Shown here piece after piece: positions 44,416 through 56,684 of a stretch of 64,000 bases of DNA (positions are counted from its first letter, which is position 1; each line of letters begins with the position of its first letter). Source of the stretch: Pocillopora verrucosa (Eukaryota > Cnidaria > Anthozoa > Scleractinia > Pocilloporidae); assembly GCF_036669915.1 (NCBI RefSeq), contig NC_089312.1, positions 22,731,904 through 22,795,903 of the forward strand, written 5' to 3'. The notes beneath the pieces are model-generated. The model was given only the letters and a program-made list of their open reading frames with translations. It was not told the DNA's origin and ran no database searches. The translations under genes were made by a program, and so were the position numbers.

Positions 44416-47114
44416 AAATTTTTAATGATTTGGTCCAATGGTAAGTGCGCGCAAGCAATTAAACACAAAACTAACGATGATTGACAAATTGAATTACCTG
44501 CCTTTGCGTTCGCATGCACAAGAAAATACATTTCACAGTGCCGATCAAAAAACGATCGATGGACTACAAAAGCGCGTGGGGCTCTTGCCAGCTTTGGACT
44601 CGTAGGTTCCCTGTAAATTTATAAACAGAGTTATGTTACATTTCGATGACCAAGTAAAAAAAAAAAAACAAAAAAAAAAACCAATCATTTAGCGAGCGAC
44701 AGCAACCCTAAAGTGTTAGTGGCATTTATTCAAACGAAGACAGAAAAGCTCAATTAAGTCAGTTCATTTATGTTAGTTTCTTGATTTTAAATCTGCGAAA
44801 CCTATCCTCTCGTTGTTAGATCTGCAAGGAAGTCGATTCACTTAACAACAGATTTATAAGTGCGATTGCTATGGACACTTTTGTCGTAGAATTACATTAT
44901 ATCTTGTTGGATGTATCGATAACTGATAGTAATGGTTCCCTTAGAATTAGGGTTTTCAAGAAGACTTCAACATTTTTGCAATAAAACGAGTTTCAGTTCG
45001 TTTCTTTTACTTTTTGCAGCCCAGTAATCCGATAATTTTTGGGGGGAATTTGGAAAAAAAGGAATACGCGTCATTTTTTTATCAAGGAAAAATGCACGAC
45101 CCCTCAGGACAAGTAGTCTTTAAAAAGAGTACGATTGCTAAGTAATTCTAGATTGCATGGAAAATATCATTTCGTTACTTGTTTATAACTTAAAAGCAAG
45201 CATTTTGCGCAAATAACATGAAAAAAAAATTATTTAAACCTGCAAATGGCATCTTAAAACAAGACAAGACGAGACAATTTTTTAGTCAAACGTAAAATTT
45301 CCTAAATGATGTTTTTTTTCCAGAAATTTCTAAGCCATAAAAATCTCAAAGCTCCGCTGAACATGTTGATGTAAAGTTTGTAATTAATGAATCAAGTTTT
45401 TAGGAGTTTGTTTATATAGCTTTTGGTGAAGATTTGAATACAAAATCCGAATTAATTTGGATTTCAGCTATCGTGACGAATGACTGATTGAGCCTGTCAG
45501 GTCTGAATTTTATTAGTTGACGTGCTTAGTTAGTCTGCTGACTTCTCCTTGGATCGCATTCAGTTAAAAATTGATCGTTTGATTAGTTGTTGTTCATTTG
45601 CCACTTTCTTGTGACAGTGTTTGGGCTATTATTATGATAACAAATGTTTAATTTTCCGAGGTTGCTTTGGCTACATTCACATTTCTGCCTACCAATAGTG
45701 TGTATAAAAGCATGAGCTTTTGAGTTAGTAATTAGTGAGAATCAAAGAGAGAGAGGGAGTCAGTCAACCGAGTGAATAACTGAAGAGAGTCGATCAGAGT
45801 TACTCAGAGTAAGAGTAAATCAGAGTCAATCAGCCAATCAGAGTGAGGATGGTTAAAGGGAAAAGAAAAAAGGAAAGTGAATTTTCTGCATCAGAGAACA
45901 GAGAGTAAAGACGGCTAAAAAAAACACAGGTTGAGAACCCTTGGTGCCTTTCGATTGCGGTGGTGCGCTCTGTCGCTAGTTTCTCCTGGAATTCAGGAGA
46001 AACTGAATTTGTACTGAATTCAGTCTTTTCTACCCTCTATTAACTTTCGTATGTATTTTGGTCAGTTAATAACTACATTGCTTACAACCAATCAGAATAA
46101 AGAGGTTTTCATTTAGATAAGTAATAATTAATAACAAAACTAAAAAGCATTGACATTACAGAGAAAGGAAAATAGCAATTAAAAATACAGCAGGATTTTC
46201 TTTAAAAATTGCTTTACATTTAGTTTACCAATAGAAGGATAAGCTTATCTTCTGACAGAAACCTTGCTTTCCACTTTATTAAACTTTTTTTTAGATTAAT
46301 CTCTCTCATTATCTGTGCTATTTCTATCTGCCTTCCAACATTCTCCGCATTTTGAATACGAAATTTAAGCGGTAATTCTTCCCAAAAATTAAGCTGGTCA
46401 TCTTTGTATTATGCTCTACCGCCAGCCATTAAACTGCTAGATAGCCAGTATAAAAACAAACTATTGAGATCTTGAAGATAAACAGTGGGTTTTCAATTGT
46501 TTCCTTTTTTCATTTACGTCGTAGACGTACAGGGTTGTAAAATGCTTATTATTCAAGAACTAAGCTCAATTAAAACAGCTAGACCGGAGCTCAGTTAAAT
46601 ATATAGCGGCAATAAATTGTAAAGATGGATCCCGAAGTTGACAAAAGTTGCCTTGAGGTGATATAAAGATGGCATCTCAACACACTTTTTCTGTAATGGC
46701 TTCATTTTGGGCCATAACTAACGGAACACAATTACGTGCGGGTTGTTGACACAAGCCGTATTTTACAACATTATGCTAAAAAAAAATTGATTGATTCTGT
46801 CCAATGTTTTAAATATGAATGAAAAACCCATTAAGAGTGAGGAATACTAATTTAAGCTACATACATTTGCGCTATGTAATCATGTAAATTCTCTTTTTAT
46901 TCTGTCAGGCAGGTGTTACTGTAACACAATTGTTTGCTTGTGGAGTTTATGAAGCTGTGCTGTACATCAATTTGGCTTATTCTGGTTCTAAACTGGCCTT
47001 TATTAACTCTATTTACATGCAAAGACATTTTGGCTCAAAAAAAAGAAGTTATTTACATACCAGAAATGTCTGGAAGAGCTTCAGGTTAAAAATTTTCATC
47101 TCAATAATAATAAT

Positions 47115-47750
47115 AATAATAAATAATAGGGTATTATCGTTTGTCTCGCGATGTGGGTACTTGTGGGTACTCGTGGGTACTTGTGGTGTGAATCGGGACG
47201 TTTCGACTGCATACTGCTACTACTAGTCTACGTCAGGTAATTAGGCTCCTGGTTTCGGGTCTTCTTATAAAGCAGGATTCTCCGCTGTGGTTGGTTGGTT
47301 TTTTCCACAGTTGTGATTAGCGAGTTTCGATCCTCGATGTTAGTGAGTTGTTCCCTCGACGGTCCGCTGTCTTACGTCTTCGTTTTTCGAAGGTGGGCAT
47401 CCACGCTTCAGGAATTTCTATATCACTGTTCTTGTTGATGTCACTAGGGTGAAGTCTTATGTGAATAGCCTCTCTGGCCCTTCCACGATCAATAAACTTA
47501 ACCTTACTTCAAAGCGGTTGGTATCCTGTGTTGTGGGCGTGCTCTGAAACGGCGGAGGTCTGGGTACGGGCTAGTCGGTTGTGTCGGTCGTGCTCCTTTA
47601 TTCTGTATTGCATTGGTCTTCCAGTCTCACCGATTTAAACTTTGCCGCATTTGCAGCGAATCCTGTTAACTAAACCGTCTTGTTTAGCCGGATCAATAGC
47701 GTCTTTCGCTCTTACTAGCTCTGATCTTAGTGTAGTTTCCGACTTGAATT
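47115..47750 (-). mobile_element. Penelope-like retroelement 3' fragment (GIY-YIG endonuclease region)
   Basis: The minus strand encodes a recognisable C-terminal stretch: CKCGK, IGETGRPMQYRIKEHDRHN, RLARTQTSAVSEHAHNTGY, then REAIHIRLHPSDIN and IEIPEAWMPTFEKRRRKT. This is the GIY-YIG endonuclease end of a Penelope-like element. It is a broken fossil: the reverse transcriptase part is absent and the remaining frame carries a few breaks. Its 3' flank includes cgaaacgtc, like the short repeats elsewhere in the window. It abuts the stop codon of GPCR member 5. Confidence 0.85.
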
Positions 47751-47751
47751 T

Positions 47752-48594
47752 TCATCTCCCTTTTCGTAATTTACAGAGATAGATTTGAAAAAGTTCCTTT
47801 TTCATGTCTCTTTTAAAAAGCGCATAGACGAAAGGGTTGGCACCAGAATTTATGATCAGAAGCAATGCTAAGGTATACTGAACAAGATTTTGGGGTTGTG
47901 ATTCTTTACAAGATCGAAAACAGGCACACAGTGAAGATAAAGACTGACATATGTAACAGATTAAAAAAATTCCCACCACCACAGTGATCAAGCGAGCAGA
48001 AGATGCCTCTGGCTTGCTTCTCCTGATTGGCTCCTTCCGATGGTTGAACCTTAACTGTTTCAACAGCACTGACGTGCGCCTCGAATGGTTTTTCGCTATT
48101 TTGATCATTTTCCTTGTTGCAATCACTAACAAAAAGCAGGGTGTTATCTGAAAAATTACCATACTTAGAAGACGAGAAATATTTTCGTTGGACAGTAAAA
48201 ACGTAGGAATAAGGTCCAGTACCAAGGGCGCCATCCAGGCAGTGATAAGAAGAAGGACAATCTTTGTTTTTGTTATAATGAGCGGGTACTTCAGTGGCCT
48301 CACTATGGCGAAGTAACGGTCCATTGTGAAGGCGATCATGTTGGAAACAGACGCTTCTCCAAAATATGACACAAAATGAAGAATGACAATCTGATGGCTG
48401 CAGTGGGTTATGCTGCAAGAGAAGTGAGGCGGTATAAAGACAGAAACTAAAGCGAGATCTGCTACAGCGAGTGACAACACGAACCAGTTTGATTTTGTGC
48501 GTAGGTGCTTTCGCGTCAAGATAAGATAAATAACTTGAGCGTTACCGAAAATTGCTATGAACGTTAGAAGGAAGGCGATAATCCAGAACCACAT
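47752..48594 (-). CDS. class A GPCR, group A member 5
   Basis: Intronless, 280 aa. The start MWFWIIAFLL follows the short N-terminus pattern of its siblings. GNAQVIYLI in TM1, SLAVADLAL, DRY 92-94 with FAIVRPLKY, QLRFN 180-184 in loop 3, C223-x5-C229, NPFVY 253-257, then KRDMKKE. It has the shortest C-tail of the set (YLCKLRKGR), and the stop lies within a few bases of a Penelope-like fragment. The original tail or 3' UTR may therefore have been replaced by the insertion. No TM3-ECL2 cysteine pair. Ligand unknown. Confidence 0.92.
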   Translation of the reverse strand: MWFWIIAFLLTFIAIFGNAQVIYLILTRKHLRTKSNWFVLSLAVADLALVSVFIPPHFSCSITHCSHQIVILHFVSYFGEASVSNMIAFTMDRYFAIVRPLKYPLIITKTKIVLLLITAWMAPLVLDLIPTFLLSNENISRLLSMVIFQITPCFLLVIATRKMIKIAKNHSRRTSVLLKQLRFNHRKEPIRRSKPEASSARLITVVVGIFLICYICQSLSSLCACFRSCKESQPQNLVQYTLALLLIINSGANPFVYALFKRDMKKELFQIYLCKLRKGR

Positions 48595-50689
48595 GCTGAA
48601 AAAAATTTAACAACCAATAGATGTGCGTCCACAATTCCTTCTTTCCAAGACGAGCCACTTAACCGTTGTATACTGAGACAAGAACAATAAACCAGTGAAA
48701 CAAACTGTGTCAGGTGCTGCTTTTCAAGCCCGTCTTTTCCAATATACTGACCTTCGAGTTAATTCATGCAAATTGTGGCATTTAATAGTTTTTCTGTGGC
48801 CAATTCTTTATCATGCCTGACACTTAGTGACCATTTAGGCAGTTTTCTTTAATAGCCAGTGGCTATCAAATCAGATTATTCAATCGCAATATTCACCATT
48901 TATCCTTAGGCTTATTTTGTTCAGTTTAACTTGTGTCACCGGGGTGAATTTATTGGAGATCGGAGATGCACTTTCAGTTATCATAATACATGGTTGATTG
49001 TGTAGCACCACGAACACTTTTGAAAATGAGCAGGTATCGATAAAACTGCACCGAAATTAGTTTTGACAGTCTATTGACAACAAGAAAATTATTTGCATTA
49101 TTTTTAGCTATGAGACCATTTTATCGTTAAAATACTATTTTGTAAATGTTTATCAGTCAGTAACTTTCTCATGATGGTGATTATGTAAAATAAACAGGGA
49201 ACCCTCCTGAAATTGTGGGCTTGGCTTTTACGAGAATGTGATGGACAACTCATCCTGGAGAAATTATGACGCACGTTACTAACTTGCTCTTTCAGGCTGG
49301 TTATAATTGTGAAAGACTCGCGTAGCTATATCTTTCCTTGCAAAATCTTTAAAGGGCTTCATAATCCTTTGACATTTGTGCTTTAGTTTAAAACAAATAA
49401 AAGTGTTCTGAAGTGATAAATGAAGTAAAGGCAACTTTACGAAGAAGACGCTTCTATAAGGTTGAATAAACGTTTTGAAAAGGATTGTGCTATCGGAGCA
49501 AGTTACTCTCAATTAACATTGATCCACTAAACTCAACCTCGTTCTTCAATCTTGTTAATCAAGAAATAAATTATATTCTTTTAAGTACTAAAAATAATTA
49601 AGAAGAAGGATTTTGATCAGATTCCATGGCGCTTTTTCCGTTCATAACTCCTTGTTCAATTGTGAAACTCCAATGAGATTTGATCTTTTTAGATATTTCC
49701 CTTCCGTAATGGGAGAATTTGAGGTCCCCTGCTGTTTCTCCGTTTCTTTGATTCTTCCGAATGTGAATAGGAAACCACGAGACCACTTGCCGAAAAGAAA
49801 TTTTCCCATTTACCTCCAAAGTTTGGTAAACTCATACACTTCTCTCCTGACTACACTACATCCAGAACAAGTGCTAATCTTCTCATTATTTAAGGGAAAT
49901 AAATGAGAAAGAAATTTAGAAGTTTTATTTAGAAGATTTCGGAATGTTTAAAATAATCCAAAGCTATACAAATGAACTAAAAGCATGTTAGCAACTGAGT
50001 GGTAACGGCTCTAAAACCTACCTCGAAAATAAAAAATAGGAAATAGGAAAAAAGGAATTTTCTCTGGAAACGTATTTGCGTAACCAGTACTTCTATTGTA
50101 GTATGATTACTTCTTTGAGTCAGTTCTGCATTTCTTAAACCAGGATGCTCTATAATAAACGTAAAAACCACCATAATTACAATTTGCTGTAGTTCGTAAT
50201 AATATCGTAATAATTTTTCAGTGGCCTTTTTCACTAAGCTAAGGAAAAAAAAAATCATCAATCTGCTCTCCAGCTGCTGACGGGTCAACTCTTTTTCTAT
50301 TTAATGGTAAATAATTAATTATTTTACATTTTCATTTTTTATGTGAACCACAGTATTTACAATAAACTATTTTGCAGGAGTACTGGGATAATTAATAGCT
50401 CTTGTAACAAACTACTACTATTACTACCACTACGACTACTACTTCTATAGTTATTGTCTTCAGATATGACTCCCGGTTTCTGTAATCTAACGGAATCACC
50501 GAATCTTTTCTGTATTTTCTCCAATAGCGTCGAACAAACGTAAGGGTTCTCATAAAACTCAGTATCGCTGGCTCACAGCCACCATAAATTACTACGAAAT
50601 CAAGGGAGACTCTCTGGAAGGCACTTTCAACATGGCGGATAGTTCATCAGCACGCCCCAAATGCCGCCAAGACGTGTTGAATTTAGTAC
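48595..50689. other. spacer upstream of GPCR member 5
   Basis: Presumed promoter of member 5 at its left edge. Frames up to about 100 codons (49279-49906, 49977-50288) have no recognisable domain and no consistent partner exons. No repeat noticed. Confidence 0.45.
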
Positions 50690-50839
50690 ATGGCCGGCGT
50701 GCAGTTAGATTACTACTACCTCAGTAAACAGAAATCTTCAACCGTGGATGGACAGCTTCTTTCCCCTCCCACGTTGCCGACGATGACCTGGGACCCAGGT
50801 GTGCGGATTTTGGAAGTGGATTGTGTGCTTGACCGGAGG
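50690..50839 (+). CDS. possible orphan first exon (uncertain)
   Basis: From ATG at 50690 a 150-base stretch reads MAGVQLDYYYLSKQKSSTVD, then GQLLSPPTLPTMTWDPGVRI and LEVDCVLDRR, and runs into a gtaata donor-like site at 50840 (an alternative gtaatg is at 50848). Composition and lack of bias look protein-like, and an upstream ATGGCGGAT stands 55 bases before. I recognise no family. No convincing downstream exon was found. The acceptor just before GPCR member 6 (52884) is in a compatible phase but would give an odd N-terminal extension. It may equally be chance or a relic. Confidence 0.25.
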
Positions 50840-52907
50840 GTAATAAGGTAATGTTAGACTTGCGCACTTAGCGTTTTTTGTTTGAGCCTCTGCTTTCTTG
50901 ATTTGCATAAAGGTACCAGCAAGTGGAGTAAATATTAATTGAGTCGTCTCATTATTATCCTAAAATTCCCAAATGGTCGATTTCAGGGCCTTAAATGTCT
51001 TAGGATGTCGGTAAGATGTAGTGACTTAATCCTTTACTAACTCGTTTAGGATCCCAGACGTCAGTGATCCGCGCACGATAATAACAATGGCGTCTTTCAG
51101 AAGCATAATCCATTAGCTATCTTAGCACATCAGTTGGTGAAAATGATATTGACTCATGGATATTCGGGAAGATAATATGATGGGAATAAGAAAGAATTAT
51201 TAGACCATCACCTAGCTTACCCTCCTCTTATCCCAATTCAGATAGTAAATCAACAGCTGAGGTTAGCTGCAGTTTATTGTTATGTTGATATTTTTATCAA
51301 CTGAGGTGACTTTATCGACTTGCTAATGTGAGAAAGCAATAAAATGAGAGAATCTACGCAAATATAGCGAATTTACTTTGTTTGATTCGGCTTTTCCTCT
51401 CCAAGAGTCTCAAAATATTCTCTGAATTCCACACGCCGAGAGGATATAAAGTATCACCATTGAATTCAATCAAATGAATAAAGGAGACTCCTTTAACGCT
51501 TAAATTAAGAAGTATTTGGAAGATACAAACACATTCACAATAGCGTCGGGTTTGTTGAAGCTACAGCTGTTTCAATAGTGGTAGAAGTGCACTCGAAATA
51601 GAGTCTTGCAATTTGTTTTAAGGTGTTACCTCTTATGGAACCGCATTTTAAAAAAAGTTATGACCCAATTTAATTTTATTCGTTTTACAAAATTCAGCTT
51701 GATTAAACTTCCCCAAATGTATTTAAGGAAATCGATTGAGTACTCATTCGAGAGCATAGTGTTAAAGTTGGAATGCAAGCCTAAGTAAAGCTCATTATAT
51801 TTCAAATGAAGCACACATCAGAGTAAACACAGCATGGCAAGCTGTCAAACTGGGTGCATGCGTGTGACACTGCTTCAGTCTTGAATATTTACTCAATACA
51901 ATTACTCTGGCGCTCAGAGATTTTGGAAAGATCCCGAATATATTTTAGATATATAAAAACCTACCATCAAATTCATTTAATTCCTGAGTTAAGGTAAGCA
52001 ACTTGGTGGTCATAATTTTCATATTTCACTTCCTCGTCACATGAAGTAAGATTAATTTTTAACCTATTTACATTATCAGTGATTTCAATGTTTCCATGGG
52101 CAGGTTCTTTTTGAATATTCATCTCATGTATTGCTGTCTTAAAAGACTGAAAGCTACCATATCTCAACAACCATGAGAATGTTACACCAATTTACTTAGT
52201 GTCAGCCGAGGACATTACAAATGGTCACATATGATAATCGACAAAAGTATACGGGCTCTGTATTGAACCGCGATCGCGGCTGTAACGAATATACTGAAAA
52301 AACGCCGCTTTTAACTGAATTCAAATCTAATTTCTTTGGTTAAACTAAATTGAAATGAAATCACGTATTTGTAGGTGATAGGAAAACCGCAATCCAAGCT
52401 TTAAAAATAGTTGCAACCCGTTAGAAAATGACGATTGGTATCCTTGGATTTTCCAGGCTATCTAAGAGACGATAATTTGAGAGCAGTCCTAAGCCTAGCC
52501 TTTCGAACTTCTTTGACCAAATGAAGCTGTCAAAAATGAGGTGTATGTTATGGGCTCTATTCCTATTATAAACTTTTTGTAATAGGAATTGAGCTTATCG
52601 CATAAAATTAAGTTAAACAATGATTCTCCGATGACGAGTTGAATATTCATATAAATTTCAATGCGCAGTGCCAAAAATTTTTTTTTTGAAATCATTACTC
52701 AGTTTATTGGCGCAGCCACTAAAAGATTTTTTGAAAAGAAGTCCATGTACCCTGCTTATTTACTAGTTCTTTATGGAACGAAATCCTTTTTGTAGAAAGG
52801 GCAATGCTATTAGATTTAACGAAAAGAGTAGGTGACCTTTTTCTATTATTTATTATTATTATTGTTATTATTTATTATTTCAGTTATCTCAACCTGGAGT
52901 GGACGAA
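50840..52907. other. spacer upstream of GPCR member 6
   Basis: No gene supported. An attattt-rich microsatellite lies at 52845-52880. A strong-looking acceptor (tttattatttcag) at 52871-52883, 24 bases before the member 6 start codon, suggests that its transcript has an upstream non-coding exon in this spacer. Confidence 0.45.
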
Positions 52908-53909
52908 ATGAGTACTAGTTATTTGCTAAGCGAAGTATCTCTGCCCGATGTGGTCTATTGGCCCTTAAAGTCCGTCATAGCATTGGTAGCTGTTCTTGGC
53001 AATGGAGTGGTTATGTGGTTGATCTGTACGAGAAGGCGTTTGCACTGTACAGCAAACTGGTTTGTTCTATCATTAGCTTCAGCGGACTTTTGTACCGGCT
53101 TGATTGTTACACCATCAGAGCTTTTTTGCCTTTGGAAAGCACAAATGTGTATCTGGCCACTTAAAGTGCGCGCGTCGTTTTATAACTATCCAATCAACGT
53201 ATCGATATACTGCCTCTGCGTGCTGACATTTGACCGTTATTTCTACGTGCTTAGGCCCTTACAATATACCAGATGCATGACCTCGAAACTAATCGTAGGT
53301 CTTATTTCCACGTCATGGATTTTTCCAGGAATTTTAACCTTTGGCTCTCTTCTCTGGCTTGAAGCTCCAAATCACATTCAAGAAGAAGCTGATAAAGTTC
53401 ATATCTTAACACTAATATTTCTTGTCTCCTTTCTTCCGTCTATCTTTCTGGTTTATTCGTACATTCGGATACTTTTTGCAGCTATGAAACAGCGACGACT
53501 ATCGGCCGAGCACATCACTCAGTTGAGATTTAATGAAGGGAATGCAGCCGAAAGTCGGCGAAATCAATCACGTAGACGGCGCGAACGTTCCTCGACAGTC
53601 AAAGTGCTCGGTGCTGTCATAGCCTTTTTTGTACTTTGTTGGATCCCCTCTGTGTGTCGTGCAGTGTGTGGAACTTTTCATTTGTGTAATGTATCTGAAG
53701 CCCTGGTCAAGTCCTCGCGGCTTCTTATTTTATTGAATTCGGGAATAAACTTCGTTGTTTATGCGTTTCTGAAAAAGGATATCCGGGAAGAACTGTACTA
53801 CGCGTGCAAAAGGCCAGCGAGAAGATCGAAGGAAAATATCTTGCTAGTAGAGCGATCGTCTAGAGCCAGCAGTGAGTCGAATCGTAACTCGATAAGAGTG
53901 GTGCGATGA
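52908..53909 (+). CDS. class A GPCR, group A member 6 (NPxxY altered to NFVVY)
   Basis: Intronless coding region of 333 aa from the first true ATG (MSTSYLLSEVSLPDVVYWPL). GNGVVMWLI in TM1, SLASADF, DRY 109-111 with FYVLRPLQY, QLRFN 205-209, then a very basic loop 3 (RRNQSRRRRERSS). CWIP is kept in TM6 (244-247), followed by C254-x5-C260. TM7 reads NSGINFVVY: the proline of NPxxY is replaced by Phe (281-285), while the helix 8 signature KKDIREE remains. The C-tail is long, with many Ser and Arg. The frame is otherwise perfect, so this is a substitution in an apparently live gene rather than decay. Confidence 0.92.
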   Translation: MSTSYLLSEVSLPDVVYWPLKSVIALVAVLGNGVVMWLICTRRRLHCTANWFVLSLASADFCTGLIVTPSELFCLWKAQMCIWPLKVRASFYNYPINVSIYCLCVLTFDRYFYVLRPLQYTRCMTSKLIVGLISTSWIFPGILTFGSLLWLEAPNHIQEEADKVHILTLIFLVSFLPSIFLVYSYIRILFAAMKQRRLSAEHITQLRFNEGNAAESRRNQSRRRRERSSTVKVLGAVIAFFVLCWIPSVCRAVCGTFHLCNVSEALVKSSRLLILLNSGINFVVYAFLKKDIREELYYACKRPARRSKENILLVERSSRASSESNRNSIRVVR

Positions 53910-55389
53910 ACTAAGAATCTACAAAAAAAGACTTTGGTCCGAAAGGAAACTTTATTGGCTCGTGTTTTTATACTGAGAATCATTTTTCGTATAATTTTAT
54001 GGCTTTTTGAGTGCTTATGAACTATTGTACTCAGAAAATGAGGTTATGATATTGTCAAAGGTGCGGCCGAGTTATACTCTTTGATTAACTCTCTTTAACC
54101 ATCTATGTGCTTGTATTTTGATTCTTAATGCCTCTATTTATTTCGATACTTCCTTCAAGCCGCCAGCATTGTCCCTCTCAATCTTGGAAGAGAGAGAAAA
54201 CATCAAGCTAGGGGCTGTTAAATTAACTTTCTGCGCACGTGGGGTGATTCCTTGTGTGAAGGCACTGTCCTGTTACAAGCGCACATACTGTAGGACCCAT
54301 TAGTCTTGATATTTCAAACCAGAAAGGTTAGGCTTGTGCACCTTTGACGATACATCAGACTCGTCAATCACACTGAATTTTTCTAGGATGCATGAAAAAT
54401 GTTCAAGCAATCAATTTGCAGGGAATCTCAGGGCTGGTTTTCTTCCATTTCTAACCTTCCATCTTCCGGAACTGTTTTGTATGCCGATGAACTTAAGGAG
54501 CTGAAAGCACACTGATCGATTAACAACGATTATGCTACGTCAACGATACTGCCCTCCCATAAGGATGATGCATTGAAGTTTCTTTGCGCAAATGTTCAGC
54601 AATATATAATTCAGTATTCAATAAGTCGAGACAAGTATGATTTGTAAGATAATGATGATTTAGATGATTCGTTCTTAACACTTGATACACTTTAGATAGT
54701 CGGAAATAAAAAAGAGAAATTTATAAGAAAATTTTGCTAAGAGCAATACCATTAGAATTCATTTTTCATTCCCTCAAAAAGGAAAAAGTTAAGGCAAATA
54801 CTTATCTTATTTAACACGTAAATAAGTGGTATAATTCCTCTTCCCTGATATATTCAATGGGCCTGTTTGTTCAACCTTCGGTGTGCAGTATTTTAAATAT
54901 ATTTAATCTGCATTGAGTCACGACAAAAAGTTTTGTAGTTCATCGAAATGTAACAAAATATCGATATAGCCCAAGACAGATATGAAAATGGACTTAGGCA
55001 GAATGCTGAAATTCTCATTCTTTCGAGAAGTTAATTGTGATTTAATTTTGATATATTGTTCCAAACGTCATGGTTTATCTCTTTTTCTTGTTGATTCAGC
55101 TGCTAGGTTAAACTTGGGCTCTGTTGCATGATCATTTACTAATTAAATCTAGGGTTACTTCACGCCAAAAAAACAACACGAAACGAGCACATGATTTGAT
55201 ATTGATACGCTTTGTTTGCACTGGCTATTTATTTTCATAAGAACCCTGCCAATTAAAAAATGACTCCAAATTTGTAGTTCTAATTGAAAAAAATAAAAAA
55301 TTTAATCAGTACGAATAGTACACTCACCTTAATTAAAACACCCTCACTCTCAACTGAGAAACGAAGAATAGTGAAGACAGTTTCAGACC
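53910..55389. other. spacer between GPCR member 6 and the Ly6 gene
   Basis: Presumed 3' UTR of member 6 and promoter of the Ly6 gene. No other feature supported; the frames are short. Confidence 0.5.
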
Positions 55390-56684
55390 ATGAAGGTGCC
55401 CTTATCCGTAACTTGTTTGGTGTTGCTTTTGCTTCCATGTGGTAAGTGTTTCGTACAAGGGACTTAAAATGGCTAATGAATGGTCGCAATATTAATATGA
55501 AATAATAGAAAAAATGGCCTTTATTTGAAGAACAGGAGCTTCAATGGTTGCCCCCGATTTTTGGGCAAAAAATTGTTATCTTTTAACGAAAAAATTTAGA
55601 AATTCATGATTTCTATGATACATTGGTTGCCATAATTGATTAATTCTATACTGGACCAAAAGATTTCTGATGTAAAATCCAAACGTTTGATGAGACAATA
55701 ATTTCTGTAGAATCAATACAATCAGGGATGCGCCTTTTTGGATACGAAACGAAGGAACAGACCAATTGGTCACATTCACATGGTTAGATATGTTCCGTTG
55801 GATTATAATTGCACATTAGAGTCAAGCATCGTTATAATGGGTTCTAAAATCATTTTACACCATCATCTGGAACTTGAAACACTAATGACATAAATAGTAG
55901 TGCAAAACCACTGAATACTTAATTAAAATGGTTTAGAGATCAATGATTTCAACTGCTGCAAGTATCCAATTTTTCAAGAATACCGCAATAAATCATGTTG
56001 TACCAGTTGTTCTCTGGTCATGCCGTGATGATTCAACTACTTCCTTTATGGTTTTGCAGCCAACTATTGTTGGCTGTGTCCTGTTTCTGATGTGAGTCAT
56101 AATGGATTGGTTCCTTCTAATTTTCACGTCTGTTCTGATTGGCTGTTGTGAAAAGCGCTGTCTCGGTTTTGCCTTCCTCAATCGAGTGAACCTCTGCCTC
56201 CCTCAATCGAATGAGCTTCTGGACATGTATCAACTGAGGATGATTTAACTCCTTTGATTTCTATCCCATTGATATACCGTTAGTATTACACTGCTAAATA
56301 ATCATCATATCACCAACTGTATAAGGGCTTTTTAATTAGACATTAGCGTCACATTGTTCTAGGCAAGTATCTAGAGAAAACAGAGAAGTATTATTTTGAT
56401 GTATGAATCATTTTATTATTTTGTTATACGAAGGGGAAGGTTTGTCGTGCTATGAGTGCTTGGAATCTTCCTCGTGGGACCAGTGCACGAACCATCAGGA
56501 ACCTCGTTACTGTGAACCCGGATGGAAATGCGTAATCATGAAAGAGAAGGCTAAGGGGAAGAACGAGTACTATTACCGAAGAACGTGCAGTGAAGAGTCA
56601 GTGTGTAAAGAGTTCTGTAAAGACAAACAGGATTGCGTTTACTCTTGTTGTGGCAGCGATAACTGCAATAAAGGGGAGATCTAA
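55390..56684 (+). CDS. secreted Ly6/uPAR-type three-finger protein (2 exons)
   Basis: Exon 1, 55390-55441, encodes a signal peptide (MKVPLSVTCLVLLLLPCG) and ends at gtaagt in phase 1. Exon 2 starts after the AG at 56432-56433 and runs 56434-56684. The joined frame is 303 nt, 100 aa. The mature part begins EGLSCYECLESSS and ends with the Ly6 hallmark CCGSDNCN followed by KGEI. Twelve cysteines are in the mature protein: ten fit the Ly6 pattern and two more (SVCKEFC) suggest an extra disulfide. No hydrophobic C-terminus, so secreted rather than GPI-anchored. An aataaa lies near 56738. In other animals such proteins modulate receptors or act in immunity, and some are venom components; no specific role can be read here. 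A lone open frame from 56403 would omit the signal peptide, so the two-exon model is preferred. Confidence 0.82.

Larger units (their letters stand above)
42805..47114. other. repeat-bearing spacer between group B and group A receptors
   Basis: No host gene is supported across 4.3 kb. It holds a composite foldback with a retroelement tail (43085-43390) and a 190-base MITE-like foldback (44226-44415). A degenerate gagtcaatcagagt-type repeat lies at 45745-45850, with AT microsatellites near 43020-43080. The 83-codon (43778-44029) and 103-codon (44220-44531) frames are not convincing; the latter runs across the MITE. Confidence 0.55.

Noticed and set aside
56403-56433. Start of the Ly6 gene at the ATG at 56403
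   Set aside because: It would replace the signal peptide by MNHFIILLYE. The upstream signal-peptide exon joins in exact phase at an AG at 56432-56433.
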